6,861 bases of DNA, taken from contig DUUG01000251.1 in assembly GCA_012841675.1 (NCBI GenBank), positions 1 through 6,861 of the forward strand. Reading direction: 5' to 3'. Position numbers and translations under genes: made by a program. This DNA is from Clostridiales bacterium. GTDB lineage: Bacteria; Bacillota; Clostridia; Oscillospirales; QAMX01. The notes under the pieces were generated by a model. The model saw only the letters and a program-made list of their open reading frames with translations. It was not told where the DNA came from and did no database searches. Within the stretch, counting starts at the first letter, position 1, and each line of letters opens with the position of its first letter. Below, one piece after another: positions 6,785-6,861 of this stretch.

Positions 6785-6820
6785 AAAAAAACTTCTTTGA
6801 CGTTGCCTGTCAAAGAAGTT
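6785..6820 (-). terminator. Second leader hairpin, transcription attenuator before trpE
   Basis: On the minus strand a perfect 12-base-pair stem (arms 6809-6820 and 6790-6801) closes a 7-base loop (AGGCAAC). The stem ends within a run of seven T (6785-6791). It sits 17 bases before the trpE start codon and just after the first terminator, so RNA polymerase must pass two terminators to enter the operon. No Trp codons or repeated GAG/UAG triplets are seen in the visible leader, which argues against a classic Trp leader peptide or a TRAP binding site here. Confidence 0.85.
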
Positions 6821-6841
6821 CATAAAAAACGCCCTTGACAG
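6807..6841 (-). promoter_or_regulatory. Possible alternative (antiterminator) pairing between the two leader hairpins
   Basis: In the transcript, CUGUCAAGG in the 3' arm of hairpin 1 (6833-6841) can pair over 9 bases, with one G-U pair, with CUUUGACAG (6807-6815) of hairpin 2, closing a loop of 17 bases. This pairing excludes both terminators. If an upstream structure captures the 5' arm of hairpin 1, the released 3' arm could disable hairpin 2. The complementarity is seen in the sequence; its use is inferred. Confidence 0.4.
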
Positions 6842-6858
6842 AAATTCTGTCAAGGACG
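6824..6858 (-). terminator. First leader hairpin, T-box-like transcription terminator
   Basis: On the minus strand a 12-base-pair stem (arms 6847-6858 and 6830-6841, with one G-U pair) closes a 5-base loop (AATTT) and is followed directly by six T (6824-6829). This is a textbook intrinsic terminator. The 5' arm begins CGTCC after ATT. That is the usual form of the terminator arm in T-box leaders of Gram-positive amino-acid genes, where the CGTCC(C) segment alternatively pairs with the T-box sequence to make the antiterminator. The T-box itself (AGGGTGG...) would lie beyond the right edge, so the T-box assignment is inference; the terminator form is seen directly. Confidence 0.8.
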
Positions 6859-6861
6859 AAT

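Noticed and set aside
6768..6861. Classic Trp leader peptide or TRAP-binding leader
   Set aside because: No TGG codon and no series of spaced GAG/TAG triplets is present in the visible leader. The hairpin 1 form fits a T-box end better.

Overview
The window carries a complete tryptophan biosynthesis operon on the minus strand, in the order trpE-trpG-trpD-trpC-trpF-trpB-trpA. Transcription runs from the right edge of the window toward the left. All seven genes are intact and of normal family length, and no frameshift or missing domain was seen. The gene order, the separate (unfused) trpG, trpC and trpF, the strong AGGAGG-type ribosome binding sites, the moderate base composition and the T-box-like leader end all suggest a Bacillota bacterium, most likely of class Clostridia. 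This is inferred from style and family resemblance, not from a database search.

Right edge (6768-6861, leader). Just before trpE, read on the minus strand, there are two strong hairpins in tandem, each followed by a run of U. The first begins CGUCC and looks like the terminator that ends a T-box (tRNA-sensing) leader. The diagnostic T-box sequence would lie just outside the window. The 3' arm of hairpin 1 can also pair with the 5' arm of hairpin 2, so the two terminators could be switched together. This is the most interesting regulatory structure in the window.

Centre (361-6767, operon). TrpE and TrpG form anthranilate synthase (chorismate + glutamine to anthranilate). TrpD adds the phosphoribosyl group, TrpF isomerises the product, TrpC closes the indole ring to indole-3-glycerol phosphate, and TrpA and TrpB convert that with serine to tryptophan. 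Every junction is an overlap of stop and start: ATGA at E/G, G/D, C/F and F/B, TTGA at D/C, and an 8-base overlap at B/A. This implies tight translational coupling and balanced expression. The seven proteins together contain only six tryptophan residues in about 2,140 amino acids.

Left edge (1-360, no confirmed gene). A factor-independent terminator for the operon lies at 117-154, more than 200 bases after the trpA stop. The stretch between them holds a short open frame and a GTCCCCGTTGTCCCAC motif that may be a mobile-element remnant. The first 30 bases may hold half of another terminator cut by the window edge. I see no novel enzymatic system; the unusual points are the leader architecture, a glutamate in place of the usual catalytic aspartate in TrpA, and the debris-like spacer after trpA.
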